Assembly (NCBI GenBank): GCA_002700865.1
Contig: PAFB01000098.1
Location: 1 to 8,489, forward strand
DNA from: Rhodospirillaceae bacterium
GTDB lineage: Bacteria > Pseudomonadota > Alphaproteobacteria > UBA7985
DNA length: 8,489 bases
Direction: 5' to 3'
Each line of letters starts with the position of its first letter. Position 1 is the stretch's first letter. The notes below the pieces were generated by a model that saw only the letters and a program-made list of their open reading frames with translations, had not been told where the DNA came from and searched no databases. Position numbers and translations under genes: made by a program. This document shows, in pieces, positions 1 through 5,658 of this stretch.

Positions 1-2
1 AG

Positions 3-881
3 GCACGGGCGCCGGGTTCAGTGCGGCTGGGAACGACGGTCGAGGGGATGATGCCAGCGGGGAAGGGTCTGTTGGTTCAGGGCGGTGAGCGGTTGGAGGC
101 TGATGTCGTGATTGCCGCCGATGGCCTGCGCTCGACCCTGCGCAGCGCTGCCTTCGGCCCTCAACCCGCCCGCTACACCGGCATGATCGCCTGGCGCGGG
201 ACGGTTCCGGCCTCAGCCCTGGGCGGTGACGCCCCGCCGCCGACTGCTTGTGTCTGGGCGGGTCCGGGACGGCATTTTGTTAGCTATTATGTTGCCAAAG
301 GGCAGGTGGTGAACTTCGTTGGGGTCGTGGAGCGGGATAGTGAAGACCCCGAGGCTTTGGACTCATGGCGCACGCCGGGCGATCAGCAGGCCGCGCTGGA
401 AGACTTCATCGGCTGGCACCCCAGCGTAACCCGGATGATCCAGTGCTCGCAGGGACTGAGCCAATGGACGCTCTTTGATCGTCCGCCTTCAGCCCATTGG
501 GTCAGCGGGAGCATGGCTCTTGTTGGCGACGCAGCCCACCCCATGCTGCCAACCTTTGCCCAAGGGGCCAGTCAAGGGTTAGAGGACGCCTGGACGGTCG
601 CCCGGCTGGCGGATGCGGCTGTGGAGCAGCAGGCACCGCTGAGCGCTGCGCTGCAGCGCTACGCCGCCTTGCGCCAGCCTCGTACCACCGCGATCCAACA
701 CCGCGCCTTGCGCAATGCCCGCGACTTTCATCATCCGCGCGGTTTCGAGCAAATCCGTGCTTACAGCACGCTTTGGCTGGGCGGTCGGTTCCTGCCCGGT
801 TTGGCCCGCGGGCGGCTGGATGAGATTTATGGTTTTGACGCCGTTGCCGAAGCTGAGCGGTCGGCTGCGGCGGCGTTCTGA
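3..881 (+). CDS. FAD-dependent monooxygenase (salicylate hydroxylase-like), 5'-truncated
   Basis: C-terminal three quarters of a group A (PHBH-fold) flavoprotein monooxygenase. Such enzymes use NAD(P)H and O2 to hydroxylate small, mostly aromatic substrates in the cytoplasm. The frame is open to the left edge, so the GTG at 21 is internal rather than the start, and the N-terminal GxGxxG dinucleotide-binding fold lies outside the window. Seen: the DG motif (ADVVIAADGLRS, about nt 99-134) and the FAD-ribityl GD motif (ALVGDAAHPMLPTFAQGAS, about nt 513-569) followed by GLEDA. Both are hallmarks of the family. The C-terminus has the usual helical stretch with LRQPRTTAIQ. The stop at 879-881 lies inside the 3' end of the convergent HD-domain gene (55-bp overlap). 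The substrate cannot be read from the sequence; salicylate-, FAD-urate- or 6-hydroxynicotinate-type hydroxylases are all possible. Confidence 0.9.
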   Translation, partial: ARAPGSVRLGTTVEGMMPAGKGLLVQGGERLEADVVIAADGLRSTLRSAAFGPQPARYTGMIAWRGTVPASALGGDAPPPTACVWAGPGRHFVSYYVAKGQVVNFVGVVERDSEDPEALDSWRTPGDQQAALEDFIGWHPSVTRMIQCSQGLSQWTLFDRPPSAHWVSGSMALVGDAAHPMLPTFAQGASQGLEDAWTVARLADAAVEQQAPLSAALQRYAALRQPRTTAIQHRALRNARDFHHPRGFEQIRAYSTLWLGGRFLPGLARGRLDEIYGFDAVAEAERSAAAAF

Positions 882-1456
882 TCAACGATCCGCTGCACCA
901 TTGGGGCAAAGTGCCAGAAATCCGGGGTCTGCATCAGCGGGTCTTTGCCCGCCTCATCGAGATAGCGAACCTGCACAATCTTTTCGAGGTTAGGGTTCTG
1001 CTCAAAGACCGCAACTTCTTCTGCACTCATGGGGCCGCCTTGCAGATTGAGGGAGTGCACAGAGGCCTCAGAAAGCCGCTCAAAATACTCTGGCCGGGTG
1101 GCACATAGGTAGCGCTTGGCAGCGACGTGATACCGGACGCAATCGACGATCACAGAAGGAAAGAACTGCGCCAGCACCGCAGCGCCGGCCTCCTCATGAA
1201 ACCGGTCCTCGGTATCCGCCATGGAAAAGGTACCAAACTCAGAGGTGAAGTGTCCGATGTCATGGAGCAGCGCGCCCACAATGATGTCCTCTGGCATTCC
1301 GCTGTTCTCCGCGATGGTCGCACCCTGGAGCATGTGCTGTTCCATCGTTACGGGTTCGCCGAGGTATTCTTCATCACCGCACCGCTCAAAAATATCACCG
1401 ATAAAGGCGACGATGTTGCCGGTGTGAAGGGTGGAAAAGGCGTGGCTGGTGGTCAT
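827..1456 (-). CDS. HD-domain mixed-valence diiron oxygenase, PhnZ/TmpB-like (C-P bond cleaving)
   Basis: A 209-residue cytosolic HD-domain protein. Seen: Y31-x2-E34, H41, the pair H65-D66 followed by H69, then H87, H110, K114, S132 and D167. The spacing tracks PhnZ as I recall it (Y24, E27, H34, H58-D59, H62, H80, H104, K108, S126, D161) with a constant offset of 7 and then 6. Family-like stretches are YLGEPVTMEQH, HVAAKRYLC, LSEASVHSLNLQGGPMSAEE and VRYLDEAGKDP. PhnZ oxidatively cleaves (R)-1-hydroxy-2-aminoethylphosphonate to glycine and phosphate; TmpB acts on the trimethylated analogue to give glycine betaine. Which substrate applies here is not resolved. The ATG overlaps an upstream TGA (ATGA), suggesting translational coupling; there is no close Shine-Dalgarno. 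The last 17 or so residues (Ala/Ser-rich, after IVDQN) are encoded antisense to the monooxygenase 3' end and may not belong to the ancestral protein. The alternative is a phosphohydrolase-type HD protein, less likely given Y31/E34/H41. Confidence 0.82.
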   Translation of the reverse strand: MTTSHAFSTLHTGNIVAFIGDIFERCGDEEYLGEPVTMEQHMLQGATIAENSGMPEDIIVGALLHDIGHFTSEFGTFSMADTEDRFHEEAGAAVLAQFFPSVIVDCVRYHVAAKRYLCATRPEYFERLSEASVHSLNLQGGPMSAEEVAVFEQNPNLEKIVQVRYLDEAGKDPLMQTPDFWHFAPMVQRIVDQNAAAADRSASATASKP

Positions 1457-2012
1457 GCCGCTGCTTGCCCCCGGCTCGCCTTGAGTGCCGCGAGGCGTGA
1501 GCGCAGGCCATCTTTATCGGCGTAGCATCCATCCCCCAAGCGGCTAGCGTTCCTGACCACTGCGAGGCTCCCGGCCCGGCGAGCAGCATGGGTGTCCGGT
1601 GCAAGCGCGTGTGAATGGGGGCCATTACGGCGGTATCGACGTAGGCGATCCCAGCCGCCTCCAAAAGCGCCGCTTCGGCTTGCTTGGTTGAGGGCGCAAC
1701 CGAGTTCATGTCGAAAAATGCCCGCAGGGTTGGACGCTTCGCACGGTCAATCGCGGCCACGGCTCCAGCGACATCCAAGGCGGAGCCAGCGGTCACGGTT
1801 GAAAACACGACCTCGGCACGGAGCAAAGCGGCATCCAGTGTCGGCGCATTCTGCACGCCCAACCGCTTCGCAGCAGTGGCAAGGTTCGCAGCGGCGTCGG
1901 GATTGCTCGATTTGATGTCGAAGCAACTCACGTCCACAGCGACGTTTTCCGCACGCAGCCCTTCAGCGATGGCTTGCCCGGCTTCACCGAACCCTATGAT
2001 CGTTAGCTTCAC
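1453..2012 (-). pseudogene. 6-phosphogluconate dehydrogenase-like NAD(P) oxidoreductase, probably deleted and frameshifted
   Basis: The first 166 codons encode a normal N-terminal Rossmann domain of the 6PGDH/3-hydroxyisobutyrate dehydrogenase-like superfamily (the type followed by a DUF1932-like helical domain): IIGFGEAGQAIAEGL at 5-19, VVFSTVTAGSAL at 68-79, FFDMNSVAPSTKQ at 99-111, YVDTAVMAPIH at 124-134, PMLLAGPGA at 141-149. The GTG start at 2012 has AGGAG 8 nt upstream and follows the flavoprotein stop by 33 bp. After GMDATPI (about nt 1515) the same frame becomes Arg/His-rich and runs into the HD gene to a stop at 1395, typical of non-coding reading. Another frame instead gives DKDGLRSRLAALKASRG and ends with TGA at 1453-1455, overlapping the next ATG, as expected for the true gene end. 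About 100 residues of the C-terminal catalytic domain are missing compared with a usual length near 290. I infer an internal deletion with a frame change; an assembly error is possible. Such a product should lack dehydrogenase activity. Confidence 0.7.
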
Positions 2013-2045
2013 GCGATGCGCTCCTGTGATGGATGAGTGAGGACT

Positions 2046-3128
2046 TTATTGCTGCGGTAGAAAACGGTTGGGGCGGAAGGTCGCCAACAGGGGTGCAGGC
2101 TCGCCGCTGATGAGTTCCTCCCCCAGCAAGCGACCAATCATCGGACCCAGCGTCGCCGCGCTGTGCATGACCGCGACTGAAAGCCCCTCAACCCCGGGTA
2201 CCGAGCCAACGGCGGGAATACCATCGGCGGGCATGGGACGGGTGCCGAGCATGGTTTGGGCGATGCTGATGGGCTTGGGCGTTGCCAAGCGGCGGGTGAC
2301 CCGGTCCACCACTTTGGCGCGCAGTGCATCAATGTCCCGGCCCGGTTCAAAGGCACCGGAAAAGATCTCTCCCATCAGAAGCGAACCGTCAGGATCTTGG
2401 CGGAAATGCACGTCTGGCGTCATGATTACGTGGTCAAGCAACGGGTCTTGCGGCGCACTGCGCAGGACCAGACCAGCATTGTTGTTCATCGGCAGATCGA
2501 ACCCCAGCGGCGCGAGCAGGTCGGCGGTCAGGACCCCTGCTGCAACGATGATGTGGTCTGCGGCGATCACTTCCAGCGCCGTACGCGCGCCGACCGCGCC
2601 GCGCCCGCGCATTTCAAGCGCCTCAACAGCGGCCCCGGTTTGCACGACCGCCCCTTGCGCACTGGCAGCGGCGAGCAGCCAATGGGTCATCCCAGCCAGA
2701 TAAACGCCCGCTTCCTCGGGAGCATGCAGACTGCGTTCGGGTGGGTTCTTTACCGCTGGGGCGAGTTGGGCGAAGCGGCGGGCGTCGATGACTTCACTGC
2801 GATAGTTGTGCCGGGCCAGCAAAGCCGCGTGCGCGTCAAAGGCCTCGCCCTCATCCTCCCACCAAAGCGAGCCACCAAACCGCAGCAGGCTTGATAAATC
2901 GTGGCTCGCTGCGAGGGCGCGATAGTGGGCGAGGGCGGCGAGGCGCAGGGCGAAGTACTCTGGCGTATCGGGGTAGTTCGCATTGAGCCAGGCAAACGAC
3001 TTCGACGACGCGCCAGAAGCCACCGCGTGCTGTTCCAGCACAGTGACCCGCTGCTTTGCCTGCGCCAGATGATAAGCCAGCGATGCGCCGACTATGCCCC
3101 CGCCGATAATGAGAAAGTGTTTGCTCAT
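2046..3128 (-). CDS. FAD-dependent amino acid/amine oxidoreductase (DadA/glycine oxidase family)
   Basis: A 360-residue flavoprotein of the DAO family, which oxidises the C-N bond of D-amino acids, glycine, N-methylated glycines or related amines to an imine. Seen: N-terminal FAD fold FLIIGGGIVGASLAYHLA with GxGxxG at 9-14, the ribose-binding acid E32 closing the second beta strand, VASGASSKSFAWLNAN at 37-50, the mid-domain IIVAAGVLTADLL, and the C-terminal second FAD contact (TRPMPADGIPAVGSVPG, then HSAATLGPMIGRLL). The length is normal for a single-chain oxidase or dehydrogenase. No N-terminal signal is visible, so it is probably cytosolic. I chose the ATG at 3128 over a GTG two codons upstream; neither has a clear Shine-Dalgarno. 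It lies 76 bp downstream of sdaA and 33 bp upstream of the broken dehydrogenase, in the same operon. Next to a PhnZ-like enzyme it could act on an N-methyl aminophosphonate (a role described for PbfD-type flavoenzymes) or on sarcosine. This is inference. Confidence 0.88.
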   Translation of the reverse strand: MSKHFLIIGGGIVGASLAYHLAQAKQRVTVLEQHAVASGASSKSFAWLNANYPDTPEYFALRLAALAHYRALAASHDLSSLLRFGGSLWWEDEGEAFDAHAALLARHNYRSEVIDARRFAQLAPAVKNPPERSLHAPEEAGVYLAGMTHWLLAAASAQGAVVQTGAAVEALEMRGRGAVGARTALEVIAADHIIVAAGVLTADLLAPLGFDLPMNNNAGLVLRSAPQDPLLDHVIMTPDVHFRQDPDGSLLMGEIFSGAFEPGRDIDALRAKVVDRVTRRLATPKPISIAQTMLGTRPMPADGIPAVGSVPGVEGLSVAVMHSAATLGPMIGRLLGEELISGEPAPLLATFRPNRFLPQQ

Positions 3129-3146
3129 GCGCACAGCTTGGCAAGG

Positions 3147-3221
3147 TCAGGCGGCGCTGTCCATGCCAGGCTTGACCACTGCCTTGATCCGACCTGTGTC
3201 GGCTTCAACAGGCAACCGCAT
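3147..3221 (-). other. Possible 24-codon ORF between sdaA and the flavoprotein gene
   Basis: An ATG at 3221, inside the last codons of sdaA in another frame, opens 24 codons that end in TGA at 3147-3149, 18 nt before the flavoprotein ATG. The peptide includes VEADTGRIKAVVKPG, and most of its codons end in G or C. It fills a 76-bp gap that otherwise gives the flavoprotein gene no visible ribosome-binding site, so ribosomes terminating here could re-initiate at 3128. It may be a coupling peptide, the tail of a gene lost by deletion, or chance. I do not recognise it. Confidence 0.25.
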
Positions 3222-4587
3222 TGACCGCGAGACCACCCTGAGAGGTCTCTTTGTATTTTTCCGACATGTCGATCCCGGTTTGCCGCATGGTTTCCACGCA
3301 GCTATCAAGGCTCACAAAATGAGTGCCGTCGCCGCGCATGCTCAAACTTGCCGCGCTGACCGCCTTGATTGCGCCCAGACCATTACGTTCGATGCACGGC
3401 ACCTGCACCAGACCGCCAACCGGGTCGCAGGTCATGCCCAGATGATGCTCCAACGCGATTTCGGCTGCATTCTCCACCTGCATCGGGGTTCCGCCAAGAA
3501 CAGCGCAGAGGCCCGCTGCGGCCATGGCGCTGGCTGAACCGACTTCACCCTGACAGCCCACTTCCGCGCCGCTGATGCTGGCGTTGGTCTTGATCAGCCC
3601 GCCGATAGCGGCAGCGGTGAGGAGGAAGGTTGGTATGTCGTCTTCACTGGCGTGGGGAACGTGTTCGAGGAAATACATCAGCGTCGCCGGGATGACGCCC
3701 GCCGCACCGTTGGTCGGTGCCGTCACCACCTGTCCGCCGGCGGCGTTTTCTTCATTCACCGCCATGGCATAGACGCTGATCCAGTCGTTGATGATATGCG
3801 GCGCCGGGTCATTCTGGCCGATTTCTTCGACCAGCTGACGATGAATGTCGTGCGCGCGGCGCTTGACGTTAAGCCCGCCGGGCAGTGCGCCATCTTCGGA
3901 CAAGCCGCGGGTCATGCACGCTTTCATCACCGTCCAAATACGGTGCAGATCAGTGTCGAACTGCTCAGGCGAAGTGCAGCAGGCGAGTTCGTTGGCTTGC
4001 TTCATCTGCGCGATGGATTTGCCGCTGCTGTCGGCCATATCGAGCATTTCCTGCGCATTGCGAAAAGGAAACGGCACAACGGCTATCGCTGCTTCTCTTT
4101 GCTCATCAACCTGCTCCAACTCAGCCGCTGTCACCACGAAACCGCCGCCGATGCTGTAGTAGATTTCACGGTGCAACTCCGCGCCATGCTCATCCAGCGC
4201 AATGAACTTCATGCCATTGGCGTGACCGACCAGAACCTGATCATAGTCAAAGCGCAGGTCGTTTTCGGGGTCGAAGATCATGGATGGCAGGCCCGGAACC
4301 GTAATCTGGCGGGTCTGGTTGATGTCGCTCAAAGCCGCTTCTGCCGCTGCATGGTCGTAACTGTGGGGCAGAAAGCCTGCCAGACCAAGGATGACAGCGC
4401 GGTCCGATGCGTGCCCTTTGCCAGTAAAGGCGAGAGAGCCGTGCAAGCCGACGCGCAGGTGGGCGGGGCGGATGTTCGCCTCCCGCAAGCGCTGCAGAAA
4501 CTCGCCGCCGGCTACCATCGGTCCCATGGTATGGGAACTGCTGGGACCGACCCCAATCTTGAAGACGTCAAATACGCTGAGAAACAT
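3205..4587 (-). CDS. sdaA: L-serine ammonia-lyase (L-serine dehydratase), iron-sulfur type
   Basis: Converts L-serine to pyruvate and ammonia using a [4Fe-4S] cluster; cytosolic. The 460-residue length is standard for the one-chain bacterial enzyme with a beta domain followed by an alpha domain. Seen: the N-terminal signature MFLSVFDVFKIGVGPSSSHTMGP at 1-23, the catalytic-domain stretch VVTAPTNGAAGVIPA at 287-301, and cluster cysteines C345 (AEVGCQGEVGSASAMAA), C387 (MTCDPVGG) and C398 (VPCIERN). The protein ends in Cys460, matching the Legionella enzyme (C343, C385, C396 and tail C458), where the C-terminal cysteine plugs the active site until serine displaces it. The ATG at 4587 is supported by GGGGTG ending 5 nt upstream. 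It is the first full gene of the minus-strand block, behind a structured leader with a possible small ORF. It would drain serine, including serine made from glycine, into central metabolism. Confidence 0.96.
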   Translation of the reverse strand: MFLSVFDVFKIGVGPSSSHTMGPMVAGGEFLQRLREANIRPAHLRVGLHGSLAFTGKGHASDRAVILGLAGFLPHSYDHAAAEAALSDINQTRQITVPGLPSMIFDPENDLRFDYDQVLVGHANGMKFIALDEHGAELHREIYYSIGGGFVVTAAELEQVDEQREAAIAVVPFPFRNAQEMLDMADSSGKSIAQMKQANELACCTSPEQFDTDLHRIWTVMKACMTRGLSEDGALPGGLNVKRRAHDIHRQLVEEIGQNDPAPHIINDWISVYAMAVNEENAAGGQVVTAPTNGAAGVIPATLMYFLEHVPHASEDDIPTFLLTAAAIGGLIKTNASISGAEVGCQGEVGSASAMAAAGLCAVLGGTPMQVENAAEIALEHHLGMTCDPVGGLVQVPCIERNGLGAIKAVSAASLSMRGDGTHFVSLDSCVETMRQTGIDMSEKYKETSQGGLAVNAVAC

Positions 4588-4619
4588 TTTGTCACCCCGG
4601 AAAACCTGCTGTTCGATCC

Positions 4620-4670
4620 CTAAGCCGAGTGAGGCCGGAGCAATGGTTTAAATGCGCCTTTGAGTATCAT
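4620..4670 (-). CDS. Possible 16-residue leader peptide upstream of sdaA
   Basis: ATG at 4670 to TAG at 4620-4622 encodes MILKGAFKPLLRPHSA. Its start has a good Shine-Dalgarno, GGAG ending 5 nt before the ATG. The start context GGAGACAAAATG closely resembles that of sdaA itself, GGTGACAAAATG, 83 bp downstream. The peptide contains a single serine, next to last, and no run of one amino acid, so a classical amino-acid attenuator is not obvious. If translated, it could control ribosome access to sdaA. I do not recognise the peptide; conservation in relatives is unknown. Confidence 0.35.
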   Translation of the reverse strand: MILKGAFKPLLRPHSA

Positions 4671-4685
4671 TTTGTCTCCATTCCC

Positions 4686-4700
4686 AGCCTTGATGAGGCT
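4686..4700 (-). promoter_or_regulatory. Short hairpin in the sdaA leader
   Basis: A 5-bp perfect stem (AGCCT / AGGCT) with a 5-nt loop, lying just upstream of the GGAG that precedes the possible leader ORF on the minus strand. With the 4729-4752 hairpin it would make the sdaA mRNA leader structured. There is no T-run, so it is not an intrinsic terminator. Confidence 0.3.
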
Positions 4701-4728
4701 CAAAATCGCAGGAATCGCGAATTGAGGA

Positions 4729-4752
4729 CCGACGGTTCGCCCGCTCCGTCGG
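4729..4752. promoter_or_regulatory. 7-bp GC-rich inverted repeat in the divergent intergenic region
   Basis: CCGACGG (4729-4735) and CCGTCGG (4746-4752) are perfect inverted repeats separated by 10 nt. It lies between the A+T-rich putative promoter segment and sdaA, so it would fall in the sdaA 5' leader if transcription starts upstream of 4752. No T-run follows on either strand. It could be an RNA hairpin or a protein-binding site; I recognise no riboswitch class. Confidence 0.4.
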
Positions 4753-4809
4753 GGGGCAAATATGGCGTGTTCACGTATAATTTTATCGTATTTGAATAAA
4801 TTTATACGC

Positions 4810-4830
4810 AGTTTTAGCGTGCGTAAAACT
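4810..4830. promoter_or_regulatory. Inverted repeat, candidate operator next to a -10 box
   Basis: AGTTTTA (4810-4816) and TAAAACT (4824-4830) form a perfect 7-bp inverted repeat with a 7-nt spacer. It ends immediately before the TATAAT at 4831, so it fills the -35/spacer region of a promoter that would read into the secreted-protein gene. The -35 match is poor. That arrangement fits a repressor operator or an activator-dependent promoter. The bound regulator is not encoded in the window. Confidence 0.4.
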
Positions 4831-4836
4831 TATAAT
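4831..4836 (+). promoter_or_regulatory. Candidate -10 box (TATAAT) for the secreted-protein gene
   Basis: An exact sigma-70 -10 consensus hexamer 60 nt upstream of the ATG at 4897, in A+T-rich DNA. No good -35 hexamer sits 16-18 nt upstream, so its use alone is uncertain. A second exact TATAAT lies at 4776-4781. Confidence 0.4.
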
Positions 4837-4896
4837 ATCTGCCGAAAAGCGCGTGCTTATGCGGCGATAAAAAATAACAAGTGAGGGCGAAATTCC

Positions 4897-5592
4897 ATGA
4901 AACGAGCGACACAGGTCGGCTGCGCATGGGCAGCGGGGATCATTATGTTTTTGGGCGGGGTTGTGCATGCCCATCCTTACACCAGCTGGCAGGAAGACGG
5001 CCTGTCTTCTGACGCGCATACACACCTGAATTCCGGCGACTATAACTTTGCTGGCAATGCCGCAGCTGTTAATGGGTTGACGCAAGACAGCAAAGTCGTG
5101 GCGGGGGCGACCTATGGCTATTACCTCAGCGATGGCACTTTCGTCCAAGGGCGTTATGTCGAGGGCAGCGTGTTCAGTGGCGGCACCGTAGAGGGCAATA
5201 CCATCGTCACCGGTGGGGGCATTATCAGCCTGTATGATTACGAAGAGACCCGCACCACAGTCACCAAAACCGCAGCGGGCAACTCAGTGCAGGCCAGTTT
5301 GCAGCTGGCGTCTCAAGGTCCTTCCGGGGCGGTGACAATCCAGACAAACGGCGGCTTGCCAACCTGCTGGTGTGCTTTTTCGGCTGATGGTGAGAAAGTG
5401 CCGGTATTCTCCAAGGCAAGCATGAACGCGACGGTCCCTAAGCACTATGTTGGCGGCGGCCCAAAGACCTTTGACGTGACCACGTACTACAAAGGCTTCT
5501 GGAAGGTGTCTTGGCGTAAACCTGACGGCGGAATCCAGTACGGCTGGGTGCGCGAAGACCGGGTTGCCTGCAAGCCTGCACCGCGCCGCTAA
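4897..5592 (+). CDS. Secreted or periplasmic protein of unknown function
   Basis: 231 residues with a clear Sec signal peptide: basic MKR start, hydrophobic core WAAGIIMFLGGVV, and probable cleavage after VHA at 25 (mature start HPYTSW). There is no lipobox. The mature part is Gly/Thr/Ser-rich and probably beta-rich, with VVAGATYGYYLSDGTFVQGRYVEGS-like segments around 67-91 and GGTVEGNTIVTGGG at 95-108. A second half has C157-x-C159 (TCWCAF), then FWKVSWRKPDGG at 201-212 and YGWVREDRVACK at 215-226 with C225. The closing WKVSW...GWVRED pattern resembles the end of SH3-like (bacterial SH3) domains, but this is only suggestive. The three mature cysteines could form a disulfide. The ATG at 4897 has GAGGG about 9 nt upstream. 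It stands alone, divergent from sdaA and convergent with the permease gene. I do not recognise the family. Confidence 0.8.
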   Translation: MKRATQVGCAWAAGIIMFLGGVVHAHPYTSWQEDGLSSDAHTHLNSGDYNFAGNAAAVNGLTQDSKVVAGATYGYYLSDGTFVQGRYVEGSVFSGGTVEGNTIVTGGGIISLYDYEETRTTVTKTAAGNSVQASLQLASQGPSGAVTIQTNGGLPTCWCAFSADGEKVPVFSKASMNATVPKHYVGGGPKTFDVTTYYKGFWKVSWRKPDGGIQYGWVREDRVACKPAPRR

Positions 5593-5658
5593 AACAGGTT
5601 TATTGGTTTGCAGCAGCGGGTCGGCCGCTCCTTGCGAATGGCCTCGGGGAAGGACTGG

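Larger units (their letters stand above)
4588..4896. promoter_or_regulatory. Divergent promoter region between sdaA and the secreted-protein gene
   Basis: A 309-bp gap between two genes pointing away from each other. The half nearest sdaA (4588-4760) is mixed in composition and holds the possible leader ORF and two hairpins. The half nearest the secreted-protein gene (about 4760-4880) is clearly A+T-rich against its surroundings, as expected of promoter DNA. It contains two perfect TATAAT hexamers on the + strand (4776-4781 and 4831-4836). Neither has a convincing TTGACA at 16-18 nt. On the minus strand TATAAA- and TAAAAT-like hexamers occur in the same segment and could serve sdaA. Exact start sites cannot be assigned. 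Confidence 0.55.

Noticed and set aside
1395..1514. In-frame C-terminal extension of the dehydrogenase into the HD gene
   Set aside because: Arg/His-rich sequence with no resemblance to the family's C-terminal domain; it is the HD gene read in another frame.
2068..2703. Long open frames on the + strand opposite the flavoprotein gene (also 2256-2894)
   Set aside because: They are Arg/Ser-rich, without recognisable motifs, and mirror a well-supported minus-strand gene in G+C-rich DNA.
4611..4620. GTTCGATCCC, which resembles a tRNA T-loop
   Set aside because: The flanking bases do not form a T-stem, and no acceptor, D or anticodon arms are found around it.
3652..4623. 323-codon open frame on the + strand opposite sdaA
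   Set aside because: SdaA on the other strand is unmistakable; the + frame has His/Arg-rich composition typical of an antisense shadow.
4588..4760. Glycine riboswitch upstream of sdaA
   Set aside because: The conserved glycine-aptamer core sequences are not seen on the minus strand; only generic short hairpins are present.
4783..5148. 121-codon minus-strand open frame over the secreted-protein start
   Set aside because: It covers the A+T-rich promoter region and the signal peptide coding region in antisense, with no motif or ribosome-binding site.
5615..5629. AGCGG/CCGCT hairpin between the two convergent genes as an intrinsic terminator
   Set aside because: Only a 5-bp stem with no T-run on either strand; too weak to call.
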